A stretch of 64,000 bases of DNA from an uncultured Pelagibacteraceae bacterium (GTDB lineage: Bacteria > Pseudomonadota > Alphaproteobacteria > Pelagibacterales > Pelagibacteraceae): contig CABYVK010000004.1 in NCBI GenBank assembly GCA_902522385.1, positions 29,538-93,537 of the forward strand, in the 5' to 3' direction. The translations under genes and the position numbers were made by a program. Position 1 is the stretch's first letter, and the number at the start of each line of letters is the position of its first letter. The notes beneath the pieces are model-generated. The model was given only the letters and a program-made list of their open reading frames with translations, made no database searches and had not been told where the DNA came from. This document shows, in pieces, positions 1 through 8,860 of the stretch.

Positions 1-615
1 TATAAAACAAAACATCATATTAAAGTATTAAATGACAATTTTACTGATATAAAAAAAGCTATTGGTGTAAAAAGTAAAAAAGAACTTGCCATTACTACTT
101 TTGTTCATTTTAGGGGTGTCCAAAAAAAAACAAAAAGAGGTAAAAGAAAATTTGTAGGTCTCCATAGAGAAACTTTTTATTCAGATTTTGATTATACTAA
201 ACACCAGATTAATATATCTTTACCTATTCAGAACTATAATAAAAACAATAGTTTAAAAATAATTTCAGGATCACATAAGATTCCTGACAAAAAAATTTTA
301 ACAAAAAAACTTAGTAGCTTTGAGTCGGGGGTTAAAAAATTTTCAGTTGATCATAGACTTGGATTACCTTACAATCCAAAAGTAATTGTATCAGGCATTA
401 ATACCTCAAAAGCAAGAAGGACAAATCTTAAAACAGGACAAATTATTTTATTTAGCGCCATGTTAATTCATGGAAATGGAAGTAATAATTATTCAAAACC
501 TAGATTTAGTATTGATTTTGGTTTAATTAAAAAAAAATATTTAAAAGGAAAGAAAATTAAAGACCATAGCCATATTTCTTATGCAAAAAACAAAAAATAC
601 TGGTCATCACTATAA
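1..615 (+). CDS. 2OG-Fe(II) oxygenase-like protein, 5' end cut by window
   Basis: This reading frame is open from base 1 to the TAA at 613-615 (204 residues visible) and is missing from the ORF track because its start lies upstream. It looks like the double-stranded beta-helix half of a phytanoyl-CoA-dioxygenase-like, non-heme iron, 2-oxoglutarate-dependent oxygenase. A proximal HRE motif (H55, E57 of the visible part), a GSH segment, a distal histidine in LIHGNG (H157) and an arginine in KPRFSIDF (R168) fit Fe(II) and 2-oxoglutarate ligands. Such enzymes hydroxylate small molecules. The surface-sugar context suggests a sugar or sugar-linked substrate, but that is inference. It is followed after 20 bases by the pyruvate-kinase-like gene on the same strand, so the two are probably cotranscribed. 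Confidence 0.65.
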   Translation, partial: YKTKHHIKVLNDNFTDIKKAIGVKSKKELAITTFVHFRGVQKKTKRGKRKFVGLHRETFYSDFDYTKHQINISLPIQNYNKNNSLKIISGSHKIPDKKILTKKLSSFESGVKKFSVDHRLGLPYNPKVIVSGINTSKARRTNLKTGQIILFSAMLIHGNGSNNYSKPRFSIDFGLIKKKYLKGKKIKDHSHISYAKNKKYWSSL

Positions 616-635
616 AAATTTAAATTAAAACTATA

Positions 636-1616
636 ATGAAAAAAAAAAATCACGAAATTAAAATTTTATGTACCTTAGGTCCGTCTACCTTAAACTATAA
701 GTTTATAAAATTTGCGCTTAAAAACAAAGTATCCCTCTTAAGATTAAATTTATCTCATATAAAACTAAACCAACTAGATGTGCTTCTTTCGTCAAAACTT
801 AAAAAATATAAAAATAAAATTTGTATTGATACAGAAGGTGCTCAAATTAGAACCAAAATTTCAAAAAAAATTTTTTATAAAAAAAATTCTTATGGAAAAA
901 TTTATGATAAAGGCAATAAATTTTCTTTATATCCAGAAAATGTATTTGAAAAATTAAAAGTAAATGATCATCTGGATATTGGTTTTGAAGGATTAAAAAT
1001 TAGGTTAATAAAAAAAAGCGATAATAATTTTAGTTTTATCACAATTAAATCAGGTTATTTAGAAAAAAATAAAGGTGTTCACGTCTATAATAGAAAAATA
1101 AATTTAGACTATATTACCAAGAAAGATGAAAAGGCAATAGAAATTGCAAAAAAACATAAAATAAAAAATTTTGCTCTTTCGTTTACTAATTCTGTAAGTG
1201 ATATCAAAAAATTTAATAAACTATTACCTAATGCTACTAAAATTTATAAAATCGAAACAAAAAAAACTTTGCAGAATATATCAAATATTCTTAAAGAAGG
1301 AGAAAGTTTTTTAATAGATAGAGGTGATTTATCAAAAGAAATTGGGATAGAGCAAATTCCAGTGGCCCAAAGAAAAATCTTAAAGATTTCTAAAAAATAT
1401 CCACACAAAAATATATATATTGCCACTAACTTTTTGGAGAGCATGATTGAAAACCCTTTTCCAACAAGAGCTGAGGTGAACGATATATTTAATGCGTTAG
1501 AAATGGGATCCAAAGGCTTAGTATTAGCAGCAGAAACCGCAATAGGAAAGCATCCAACTGAATGTGTAAAATTAATTAAGAAAATTATTTCAACTTACAA
1601 ATCATACAAGCCTTAG
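636..1616 (+). CDS. Pyruvate kinase-like protein lacking the C-terminal domain
   Basis: The 326-residue protein carries the pyruvate kinase barrel signatures in order: CTLGPST (about 11), RLNLSH (about 37), IDTEGAQIRT (about 65), KGVHVYN (about 145), KIET (about 205), DRGDLS (about 228), TNFLESM (about 264) and ETAIGKHP (about 300). It ends where the regulatory C-terminal domain of normal enzymes (about 470 residues) would begin. The usual DTKGPEIR segment reads DTEGAQIR, so a normally basic residue and the cation-site glutamate are altered. Known pyruvate kinases convert PEP and ADP to pyruvate and ATP. Here the altered residues, truncation and placement beside an oxygenase in a polysaccharide island argue for a specialised paralogue, perhaps acting on another phospho-compound. 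The true substrate is unknown. Confidence 0.75.
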   Translation: MKKKNHEIKILCTLGPSTLNYKFIKFALKNKVSLLRLNLSHIKLNQLDVLLSSKLKKYKNKICIDTEGAQIRTKISKKIFYKKNSYGKIYDKGNKFSLYPENVFEKLKVNDHLDIGFEGLKIRLIKKSDNNFSFITIKSGYLEKNKGVHVYNRKINLDYITKKDEKAIEIAKKHKIKNFALSFTNSVSDIKKFNKLLPNATKIYKIETKKTLQNISNILKEGESFLIDRGDLSKEIGIEQIPVAQRKILKISKKYPHKNIYIATNFLESMIENPFPTRAEVNDIFNALEMGSKGLVLAAETAIGKHPTECVKLIKKIISTYKSYKP

Positions 1617-1622
1617 ATACTT

Positions 1623-2606
1623 TTATTCCATATAAGAAAGATTATAATCAAAAAAATTGCACATCTCACTGATGTTATATTTTTTAAAGTTATATAAATA
1701 TATTTCCTTTAGACATTTGGGTAAATTTTTCCAAATTTCTTCAGCCTTAATTGGATTTTTTCTGTGTACACCCACTCTGTCAATTTTATCAAAACTTAAC
1801 TGACTCATTAGTAAGTTATTTGCACCTTCGTCCTTTTCAATTTTGTTTAAAAGTTTATTTTGAAAATATTCTTTACTCTTTACAAGTTCTTCCATTTTTA
1901 ATCCTTGAACTTCATTTTTACAGTTTCTGAACAGGTCCAATTCTTTCTCGAAAAAATTTCTACACATAGCGTCAAAGTATTTAATTATATAATCTTTTTC
2001 ATCGAAACTTTTGGAACTATTTTCATAATCATTTTTATTTTTCATTTTTAAAACTAAATTTTTTATATTTTTATAAATTAAATTATTTTTTGGAATGATT
2101 TTGTATAATTTACTAAATGATTTTAAAAATTTCAAATTATCATTCGGAGAGTTTCCCTCTAAGTAATTTCTTGAAACCTCCGTGTCATCGAAAAGCGAAA
2201 TTACATGCTGAAATATATTCTCATTATCTATTTTTTTATAATCTTTATAAATTCCATGCCATAAATCTGCAATAAATACACTGTGGATTCTCTCTAATGG
2301 TTCTCTAGTGATATAAAAAAAAACACCACCATTTTCTTCACAATCTTTTTTAATTACTGTTCCATGATATCCATGTATTGATCCAAAATTAAGTAAACCT
2401 CTACAAGATTCTTCACATATTAATAAACTTTCGATATATTTTTTAGGAGGCATATATTTCACCCAACTATGCTTTGGGTAAGCTTTATTGGGTTCTATAG
2501 GAGGAAATGATCGAGACGAAGTAAAACATGTTATTTTACCATGTTTGTTAAGCACATTCGCAACCCAGTTGTTAGCACTTGATCCTCTAGATGAAATATA
2601 AAACAT
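1623..2606 (-). CDS. Sulfotransferase-like P-loop protein
   Basis: The 327-residue protein begins directly with a P-loop-like strand and SSRGSSANNW (residues 5-14), resembling the 5'-phosphosulfate-binding loop of PAPS-dependent sulfotransferases. A later TREPLERIHSVF segment (about 139) resembles the 3'-phosphate-binding motif. The C-terminal half is lysine-rich and unrecognised. Carbohydrate sulfotransferases move sulfate from PAPS to hydroxyls of glycans, which would suit this island. Acceptor and activity are inference from weak motif similarity. It is the last gene of a three-gene minus-strand run, 8 bases after the acyltransferase, and converges with the pyruvate-kinase-like gene with only 6 bases between them. 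Confidence 0.55.
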   Translation of the reverse strand: MFYISSRGSSANNWVANVLNKHGKITCFTSSRSFPPIEPNKAYPKHSWVKYMPPKKYIESLLICEESCRGLLNFGSIHGYHGTVIKKDCEENGGVFFYITREPLERIHSVFIADLWHGIYKDYKKIDNENIFQHVISLFDDTEVSRNYLEGNSPNDNLKFLKSFSKLYKIIPKNNLIYKNIKNLVLKMKNKNDYENSSKSFDEKDYIIKYFDAMCRNFFEKELDLFRNCKNEVQGLKMEELVKSKEYFQNKLLNKIEKDEGANNLLMSQLSFDKIDRVGVHRKNPIKAEEIWKNLPKCLKEIYLYNFKKYNISEMCNFFDYNLSYME

Positions 2607-2614
2607 TTTTACCT

Positions 2615-3241
2615 TTAATTTAAATTTTTCAACATAACATTATCATATTTTTGAAATAATCTTATATTTGGTTTTGTATTTTTAAATACAGTTGTATTAG
2701 AACCAACTGATACATTTTTTTTAATTTCAATATTATTAACCACCACACAATTTGCACCTAAAAAAACGTTGTTTCCAATTTTACATTTTCCAAGTATTTT
2801 AACACCTGGAGCAATAAAACAATTTTTTCCAATTTTAGTATCATGTCCTATTGAAACATTATTGTGAATTATTGTTTGATCTCCAATTTCTACATTGTCA
2901 CCTAAAAAAGTATAATCAAATATTGCAATACCTTTTCCAAGTTTACAATTCCCTAAAGATGCTTTGTTGGAAATTAGGTTTATAAAATTTACTTTATATT
3001 TTAAAAGTTTTTTTGTTGCTTTATTTCTTAAAGTCATATTTTTTCCAACTGAATTAAATACTAAATATTTTTTATTTTTTCTTAAAATATTCCATTTTCC
3101 TAGTATTAAACAATTCTTTTTTTTTTTGATTTTATCATCAATAAATCCAACAAAATATTTTTTTAAATTATTATTATTATTTATTAAAGTTAAAATGTCA
3201 TTAAAACCAACACCAGCAACTACAAATTTTTTATTTTTCAT
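2615..3241 (-). CDS. NeuD-type left-handed beta-helix acyltransferase
   Basis: The protein has 208 residues. An N-terminal Rossmann-like strand (KKFVVAGVGFND) carrying the PglD/NeuD sugar-binding fold is followed by hexapeptide repeats from about residue 90 to 190 (for example LGDNVEIGDQTIIHN and IGKNCFIAPGV), which build a left-handed beta-helix. The histidine in IIHNNVSIGHD is in the usual catalytic region. Family members transfer acetyl groups from acetyl-CoA to amino or hydroxyl groups of UDP-sugars or sialic-type sugars. The gene lies 4 bases after the methyltransferase and 8 bases before the sulfotransferase-like gene, so it is probably cotranscribed with them. The exact acceptor cannot be told from sequence. 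Confidence 0.75.
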   Translation of the reverse strand: MKNKKFVVAGVGFNDILTLINNNNNLKKYFVGFIDDKIKKKKNCLILGKWNILRKNKKYLVFNSVGKNMTLRNKATKKLLKYKVNFINLISNKASLGNCKLGKGIAIFDYTFLGDNVEIGDQTIIHNNVSIGHDTKIGKNCFIAPGVKILGKCKIGNNVFLGANCVVVNNIEIKKNVSVGSNTTVFKNTKPNIRLFQKYDNVMLKNLN

Positions 3242-3245
3242 TTTT

Positions 3246-4409
3246 CTAAATCTTTAATTTTTTAACATAGCTAGAGTACTGCATACCTCTTCCCCACCAT
3301 ACTTTAAAATCAATAAATAATTTTCCTTTATTGTTTTTTATATATTTGGGTAAATCAACAATATAGTTTTTAATAGATTTTTTTGTTTGTTTAAATTCAT
3401 TAGGAAGTAAATTATTTAACTTTTCTAAATTTTTTAAAAATTCACTTATTTGTTTATAATTATTATCTTTAATTATTTTATTATGAATGATAATTAATTT
3501 TCTTGAAAGTTTTTCCATATTTTTAATTTTTTTTAATGTATTTTTTTTTAGTCTAAAATTTTTAAATTCTAGCCTATAATCAATTAAAAAAAGAGAATTT
3601 AAAATATGCTGCTTTTTATAAATTTTATTTGTGTGATTTTGGTTTTTTATATGTTTGTGCCAAGTGTCGTCGATTAAAAACTTTGGATGACTGTTGTAAA
3701 AATAAAAATTTTTTTCTAAGCATTTTAAAGTGTCCAAGGTATCAAAGTCATACTTATTTTCAAATGAATGGTCATGCAAAATTACGTCAGAAACCCAATC
3801 TTTAACAGGCCTTGTTGTAGTTTTTAAGGTTGCAAGATGGGATTTAAAAATTTTACATGATGTTTTTAATCTATTTTCAAAACTAATATTTGAGTTATAT
3901 ATCTTGATCCGCAATAATCTTCTACAAACTTCAGACAGCAAAGAAAAAGGTGAATGTGTAGTTGTTATTAGCACCCCTCCATTTTTAACACATTTTGAAA
4001 TTATCTTAAGCATTTTGTTAGGATATTTTTGATTTGGTATTGTTCCCTCAACAATTGCTATGTCATACTTTTTTTTAGTTTTAAAATTAAAAATATTTCT
4101 TTTAATTAATTTTATAACTTTAGCATTGATTTTTTTATTTTTTATTTTTTTTCTTAATTCGTAGATACTTTTTTCTGATCCATCAACAAATGTGTAGCTT
4201 CGAGGTCGAAAAAAACTTGTTGCTTGTGCATTCCACCCACCACCAGGACCAAACTCAATAATGTTTTTGTTGCTAAAAAAAGATAAAGGAATCCCAAGAT
4301 TAGAATACAAGTGATTTCTTTGGTATAAAAAACTCTTTACATTTTTTACATTTTGAGATGTAGGAATAATGTTGTATTTATTATAATAATCTATAAATGG
4401 TTTTTTCAT
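3246..4409 (-). CDS. SAM-dependent methyltransferase-like protein
   Basis: The ORF track starts at 4592, but the better start is the ATG at 4407-4409 (MKKPFIDYY), giving 387 residues. The upstream extension reads as unrelated hydrophobic sequence and would overlap the divergent gene at 4471. A glycine-rich loop, IEFGPGGGWNAQ (about 51-62), followed by an acidic strand end (FVDGSE) and a GGVLITTTHSPFS strand, fits a class I SAM fold. The C-terminal 150 residues are lysine/asparagine-rich and unrecognised. Acceptor unknown; a sugar is likely from context. It is the first gene of a three-gene minus-strand unit, with 61 bases separating it from the divergent methyltransferase gene. Confidence 0.65.
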   Translation of the reverse strand: MKKPFIDYYNKYNIIPTSQNVKNVKSFLYQRNHLYSNLGIPLSFFSNKNIIEFGPGGGWNAQATSFFRPRSYTFVDGSEKSIYELRKKIKNKKINAKVIKLIKRNIFNFKTKKKYDIAIVEGTIPNQKYPNKMLKIISKCVKNGGVLITTTHSPFSLLSEVCRRLLRIKIYNSNISFENRLKTSCKIFKSHLATLKTTTRPVKDWVSDVILHDHSFENKYDFDTLDTLKCLEKNFYFYNSHPKFLIDDTWHKHIKNQNHTNKIYKKQHILNSLFLIDYRLEFKNFRLKKNTLKKIKNMEKLSRKLIIIHNKIIKDNNYKQISEFLKNLEKLNNLLPNEFKQTKKSIKNYIVDLPKYIKNNKGKLFIDFKVWWGRGMQYSSYVKKLKI

Positions 4410-4470
4410 TAAACAATTTTTTAAATTACTTGTAAGAAGATAAAAATGATTTGCAACCAAAGAATACATA

Positions 4471-5142
4471 ATGTTTAAAGAAAAAAATACATATAATCCA
4501 CTAAAAGAATATCTAGATAAAAAAAAGGAAACAACAATGGGTCTTATGTATAGCTTTACATGGAACAACGATCCTAAGCATGTTGGTTTCACAATTTCAA
4601 GATATAAATTTGTTTCAAAAATGTTAGAAGGAAAAAAAAATGTTCTAGAAGTTGGTTGTTGCGACGGGTGGCCTTCTAGAGTTGTAAAAAGTTCTGTAAA
4701 AAAACTTACCGCGGTTGATTTTGACCCAAAATTTATTGAAATAGCAAAAAGTAATATGTCAAAAAAATATAAAACTAATTTTTTAGTTCATGACATGACA
4801 AAGTCTCCACTTCTAAAAAAAAAATTTGATTCTATTTATTCTGTTGATGTTCTAGAACATATACCTAAGAAAAAAGAAAAAAAATTTATTAAAAATATTT
4901 TATCAAACTTAGATAAAAAAGGATCCTTAATTATAGGCACTCCATCAAAAGAATCACAAGGAAGTCCAAAATTTAGAAAAGCAAAAGGACACATTAATTG
5001 TAAAACAGGATATGAGTTAAAAAAGATGCTAAGTAAATATTTTTCAAATGTTTTTTTATTTTTAATGAATGATGAATTAATACATACTGGTATGCCAAAG
5101 TTATCAAATTATTTATTTTGTATTTGTACAAATAAAAAATAA
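4471..5142 (+). CDS. Class I SAM-dependent methyltransferase
   Basis: The 223-residue protein has motif I VLEVGCCDGWPS (about 58-69), an acidic motif II end (AVDFDPKF), and motif IV SVDVLEHIP (about 127), all typical of Methyltransf_11/12-type enzymes. These use S-adenosylmethionine to methylate small molecules, often sugar hydroxyls in polysaccharide islands. The gene stands alone on the plus strand between two minus-strand units: divergent from the 3246-4409 methyltransferase and convergent with the glycosyltransferase-like gene at 5169, with 26 bases between. The substrate is not deducible. Confidence 0.75.
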   Translation: MFKEKNTYNPLKEYLDKKKETTMGLMYSFTWNNDPKHVGFTISRYKFVSKMLEGKKNVLEVGCCDGWPSRVVKSSVKKLTAVDFDPKFIEIAKSNMSKKYKTNFLVHDMTKSPLLKKKFDSIYSVDVLEHIPKKKEKKFIKNILSNLDKKGSLIIGTPSKESQGSPKFRKAKGHINCKTGYELKKMLSKYFSNVFLFLMNDELIHTGMPKLSNYLFCICTNKK

Positions 5143-5168
5143 ATATTTCATTTCTTATCTAAATTAAA

Positions 5169-6392
5169 CTAACTTAACCACTCCTCATTCTTTTTTAAAA
5201 ATGATGTTGAAATTTTTCCTAAAATCTCTTTTTCAATTATATTTTTTTTTATAAAGTAATCGTATGGCTGATTGATTTCTTTCAAATCTATTTTTTCACA
5301 TGTTTTTTTAACCATATCCCAAAATTTTTTTTGAATTTCTGCATCATTTTTAATTGGAGAATTATTTATTCTATCTATTAATTCCAAAGCAGCATCTCTC
5401 CATTCTTCTGGAGTATTATCTTTAAAAACTATTTCTTGATTTAAGAAATTTTCAGCCAAACCAATATTTAAATTTTTATTTTTAAAAAAATCTGCCATTT
5501 CAGACAGTTTTAAGTTCCTATTTAATTTCTTTGAAAAATGGTGTCTATTTATATTTAAAATTTTATTTGAATGAGTTTCAAAAAATGGAAAATAAGAACA
5601 AGTTAATAAAGGTTTTCTAAATAAAATGCCTAATGCATCTAGCCCAGTAGCTGTGCTAATTACAAATTCACAATTAGCAAATAAATAAAAGTCATAAAAA
5701 TCATCATTTACATCTAATGAAGCATAATCAATAATCATTTTATTTCCATTATCAAATTTTTTTTCAGCAGTTTTGCCCATCCTAAGCACTTTATATCCCA
5801 ACTCTGTTAATTTATTTGCTGCTAAATAAAAATTTTCAATATTGTGGTCTCTGTAATCATGATAAGTGTAATCTTTATTCGGAAAGAATTTTTTTAAGTA
5901 TGAAGAATCTCTTATGCATAGACATACATATTTTTCGTTATCTTGTAAATTAAGTTTTCTTAAAAAACTTTTACCTTTATCTATCTCCTCTTTATTAAAT
6001 GTAAAAAAACATTTATTTTTATAAATTGAATTATTATAGTCATACTCATGCTCTATTGTGTTTATATCTAAAGTATGTATTTTAAGAGTTTTAAAATATT
6101 TTGTTAAGAATAAGTGCAATCTAAGCAGTTTTGAAGAAAAAAAATGTGGAATTATAGTAATTTTTTTTTTAAGCATTTTTAGAAAATAGTAATTTGAAAT
6201 AACTTTTCCTTCGCAAAACAAATCTATGCATCTGTCATTTTTTTTTTGATTGGTTAGGTACAAGTCCATATTTCTAACAAAATGACCAATTCTTTTTGCA
6301 GGTAAACTACATATTCTGATTAATACAATTGGCCTTATTAGGTAAATTGCTAACAAAAATAACAATAAGGGAAATGTCCAAATATATCTCAT
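5169..6392 (-). CDS. TIGR04372-type putative glycosyltransferase
   Basis: The 407-residue protein starts with a hydrophobic segment (about 5-25) followed by RIGHFVRNMDLYL, the hallmark opening of the TIGR04372 family of putative glycosyltransferases. That family is recalled from general knowledge of surface-glycan clusters. Further on, CLCIRDSSYL (about 155), YRDHNIENF (about 180), and an ATGLDALGILFRKP segment (about 248) fit a GT-B-like nucleotide-sugar-binding half. It is the last gene of the long minus-strand run starting at 14783, 23 bases downstream of the cupin gene. Donor and acceptor are unknown, and the family assignment rests on motif memory rather than a search. Confidence 0.65.
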   Translation of the reverse strand: MRYIWTFPLLLFLLAIYLIRPIVLIRICSLPAKRIGHFVRNMDLYLTNQKKNDRCIDLFCEGKVISNYYFLKMLKKKITIIPHFFSSKLLRLHLFLTKYFKTLKIHTLDINTIEHEYDYNNSIYKNKCFFTFNKEEIDKGKSFLRKLNLQDNEKYVCLCIRDSSYLKKFFPNKDYTYHDYRDHNIENFYLAANKLTELGYKVLRMGKTAEKKFDNGNKMIIDYASLDVNDDFYDFYLFANCEFVISTATGLDALGILFRKPLLTCSYFPFFETHSNKILNINRHHFSKKLNRNLKLSEMADFFKNKNLNIGLAENFLNQEIVFKDNTPEEWRDAALELIDRINNSPIKNDAEIQKKFWDMVKKTCEKIDLKEINQPYDYFIKKNIIEKEILGKISTSFLKKNEEWLS

Positions 6393-6415
6393 TTATTCTT
6401 TTATTATTTGTTGCA

Positions 6416-6871
6416 CTATTTAAAAACAGAATCTGTTTTAAAAAAAGGTCCTTGCCTTATTTCATGAAAAATTACATACTTTGTTAATGGCACAATTTGA
6501 TGATAAGTATTTTTTCTCATCCTAAAAATATTTTTTTTTTTATTTAAAGTAATTTTCCTTTTTTTACCTTTTTTTAAATACTCAATTTTCATTTCTCCTT
6601 TTATGATATGGTATATTTCATCTTTGCTAATATGTTTGTGATAAATATTTTTTTTTTTTTTATTTATAAGATTTATCATATTATGTATTTTTGACTTTCT
6701 ATTTGAGTGCATGCAAATTCTTATATCTTGAAGATTTTTTTTTTTTGAAAACATAATCAAATGATTAATAATTTTTTCATCAATTATTGAAAACTGATCT
6801 TTTAAAAAAATGGCTAACGTTTTTCCACTTTTGTCGATTTTATATTTTTTTTTATTATTAAAAATTGTCAT
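6416..6871 (-). CDS. WbuC-family cupin metalloprotein
   Basis: The 151-residue protein is a single cupin barrel. RICMHSN (about 51) followed by HKHISKDEIYHIIKGEM (about 79-95) gives the His/Glu metal ligands, and KNTYHQIVP (about 119) gives the late histidine, in the arrangement of the WbuC family found in O-antigen clusters. WbuC function is not firmly established; roles in sugar modification or binding have been assumed from neighbourhood. The start ATG shares a base with the TAA of the upstream aminotransferase (TAATG), indicating translational coupling. The repeated lysine stretches reflect the AT bias. Confidence 0.7.
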   Translation of the reverse strand: MTIFNNKKKYKIDKSGKTLAIFLKDQFSIIDEKIINHLIMFSKKKNLQDIRICMHSNRKSKIHNMINLINKKKKNIYHKHISKDEIYHIIKGEMKIEYLKKGKKRKITLNKKKNIFRMRKNTYHQIVPLTKYVIFHEIRQGPFFKTDSVFK

Positions 6872-8193
6872 TAAAATGTCGGTGTATTAATACTTTCTTT
6901 TTTTAATAATGGCCATTTTTTTTGTATTTTTTTAAAAGTTTCTAAAAATATATTTAAATTTTGTTCTAATTCTTTGTGTGAAATATTTAAAGCTAATGGA
7001 AAAGCGACCCTATGCCATTTTGCATCTATAAAAATTTTTTTATTTAACATTTCTTTTTTTATAAAATTTCCAAATTTTTGATTATTGTCAGTATTATATT
7101 CTAGTGAATTTCTTAAGCCTCTGCCTCTAACATTATAAAAAAAATCATTACCTGATAATTCGCTCGTTAAAGTATTTCTTAAAAAAGACCCTTTTTTGTT
7201 AACATTTTTTAAAAATTCATTTTTATGAATAATTTTTTGAACTGATAAAGCGGCCGCAACAGATAAAGAATGACCTTGGTGCGTATTAGAATAGAAAATT
7301 TGACCAGACTTTTTTGAAATCAGATCGGTTATTTTGTTATGTGTAATTACGGCACTTAGGGCTCCATATCCAGCTGCAAGAGTTTTGCTAATAAAAACAA
7401 AATCAGGGGCAATATTATCCCAATCAAAACAAAAAATTTTACCGCTAGTCCCTGTGCCACACCATACCTCATCTAAAATAAGATGAATGTTATATTTGTT
7501 ACAGATTTTTCTAATTTTTTTCCAATAATTTTTGCTAGGAGGAACATCTCCTATAAGACCACCCGCAATAGTTTCTCCAACAAACGCACAAATTTTTTCT
7601 GGTCCTATTGATAAAATTTTCTTTTCTAGTTCTTTAGCTGATCTCTCTGAATATTCTTCGTCATTTTCATTATTTTTCTTGTAACGATATTTGTTATGTT
7701 CATTTATTTTAAAACAATTTTTACTAAGGATTTTATTATAAAAGGAAAGATTTGGTCTATCCCCCAAGCTTAATGCATGAGTAGTGCAGCCATGATATGA
7801 TTGTTTTCTAGATATAAAATATTTTTTATTTTTATAACCTTTTTCATAAAAATATTGGTAACTCATTTTCATTGCAGCTTCACAGGCCTCAGCTCCAGAA
7901 GATCCAACTAAAAAAAATTTATTTAAATGTTTGCTTTTTGCTAATAATAAATTAGCCAACCTTTCCCTATTGGGATCTGAAAAAAATTTATAATCGATGT
8001 GACAATACTTTTTTGCTTGATTATAAATTGCTCTTTGAATTTCTTTATTTCCCCAACCTAATATTGCGTGTCCAGTATAACCCCCTGTAAGATCAGTATA
8101 TTTTTTACCTTTGGAGTCATAAAAATAAATTCCATCAGCTTTTTTAATCTCAATATTTTTTTGATTTAAAAATGTTTTCAATAATTTTTTCAT
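6871..8193 (-). CDS. Class III PLP aminotransferase / aminomutase-like
   Basis: The track ORF starts at 8283, but the ATG at 8191-8193 (MKKLLKTF) fits better: it leaves one base after the methyltransferase stop, and the upstream 30 residues look random. The resulting 440-residue protein is a fold-type I PLP enzyme related to glutamate-1-semialdehyde aminomutase and ornithine-type transaminases. It shows GGYTGHAILGWG (substrate entrance), GSSGAEACEAAMK (PLP phosphate grip), ILDEVWCGTG (PLP aspartate) and SKTLAAGYG (Schiff-base lysine, about 266). Class III enzymes move amino groups onto aldehyde or keto carbons, or within a molecule. Here it probably aminates the unusual sugar made by this operon. 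The substrate is inferred only from position. Confidence 0.75.
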   Translation of the reverse strand: MKKLLKTFLNQKNIEIKKADGIYFYDSKGKKYTDLTGGYTGHAILGWGNKEIQRAIYNQAKKYCHIDYKFFSDPNRERLANLLLAKSKHLNKFFLVGSSGAEACEAAMKMSYQYFYEKGYKNKKYFISRKQSYHGCTTHALSLGDRPNLSFYNKILSKNCFKINEHNKYRYKKNNENDEEYSERSAKELEKKILSIGPEKICAFVGETIAGGLIGDVPPSKNYWKKIRKICNKYNIHLILDEVWCGTGTSGKIFCFDWDNIAPDFVFISKTLAAGYGALSAVITHNKITDLISKKSGQIFYSNTHQGHSLSVAAALSVQKIIHKNEFLKNVNKKGSFLRNTLTSELSGNDFFYNVRGRGLRNSLEYNTDNNQKFGNFIKKEMLNKKIFIDAKWHRVAFPLALNISHKELEQNLNIFLETFKKIQKKWPLLKKESINTPTF

Positions 8194-8194
8194 T

Positions 8195-8860
8195 TTATTT
8201 GAAATATATAAATTCGTAATCTCCTTTGTAGCCAAAATGATTATAAATCCAGATCCATTCTTTCTTTTCAAAAAAAGATTCACAAGTTAAAGCCCAACAT
8301 TGCAAATTAAATAATTCCTTTTCGTCTCTGTAGCTTTCAAGCATTATATATGATTTTTTACCAACTCTTTGTATTTCTTTTAACGCTTTTTCAATCTCAA
8401 ATATTTTTAAATTGTGCAAACATCCTAAGGAAATAACTAAATCAAACTTATTATTTTTAAATGGATATTTGTCCTGAGCTCTATGTAAGAATAAAAATTT
8501 TTTTATTTCCTCTCTTGTCGAATTTAATGCATATTTTGATATATCAAATCCACAAATTTTTATTCCCGGTATAAGTTTTTTTATTTCGTAAAGTAAAAAT
8601 GCTTTACCACAACCAACATCAAGAATACTTGAATTTTTATTTAGTTTATAATTTTTTATTATGGATTTTGCTACATTTTTCCATCTTCCAGGAATATATT
8701 TGTATCCACCATACCCATATTTTCTGTTCCCGTCCCAATAATCCTTTCCATATTTTTTGGAAACATTCATGCAGTGAACTTTCTTATCCAGCATCCTAGA
8801 TATATAATTTCTTTTGGTAGAATTATGCAGCTTAGATACGAAATTTTTTAATTTCCCCAT
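8195..8860 (-). CDS. Class I SAM-dependent methyltransferase
   Basis: The 221-residue protein shows SAM motif I SILDVGCGKAFL (about 78-89), an acidic binding residue in GFDISKYA, and a motif IV stretch DLVISLGCLHN, typical of Methyltransf_11/25 enzymes. An N-terminal YWDGNRKYGYGGYKYIPGRW segment is a recognisable opening seen in methyltransferases of surface-sugar clusters. It overlaps the end of the LIC12192-family gene by 13 bases and is one base from the aminotransferase start, so it belongs to the same operon. It likely methylates the cluster's sugar product or an intermediate; acceptor unknown. Confidence 0.75.
   Translation of the reverse strand: MGKLKNFVSKLHNSTKRNYISRMLDKKVHCMNVSKKYGKDYWDGNRKYGYGGYKYIPGRWKNVAKSIIKNYKLNKNSSILDVGCGKAFLLYEIKKLIPGIKICGFDISKYALNSTREEIKKFLFLHRAQDKYPFKNNKFDLVISLGCLHNLKIFEIEKALKEIQRVGKKSYIMLESYRDEKELFNLQCWALTCESFFEKKEWIWIYNHFGYKGDYEFIYFK

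Noticed and set aside
636-1616. Housekeeping pyruvate kinase
   Set aside because: It lacks the C-terminal domain, has altered cation-site residues and sits in a polysaccharide island; it is kept as a pyruvate-kinase-like paralogue.
3730-4032. Track ORFs on opposite strands such as 3730-4032, 1244-1513, 22496-22831 and 26822-27109
   Set aside because: They lie antisense to genes with clear family motifs and have no recognisable content; they are shadows of low-stop AT-rich composition.
7240-7260. Rare GCGGCCGC octamer as a special site
   Set aside because: It lies inside the aminotransferase coding frame and reads as ordinary Ala/Ala/Ala codons; a chance event.
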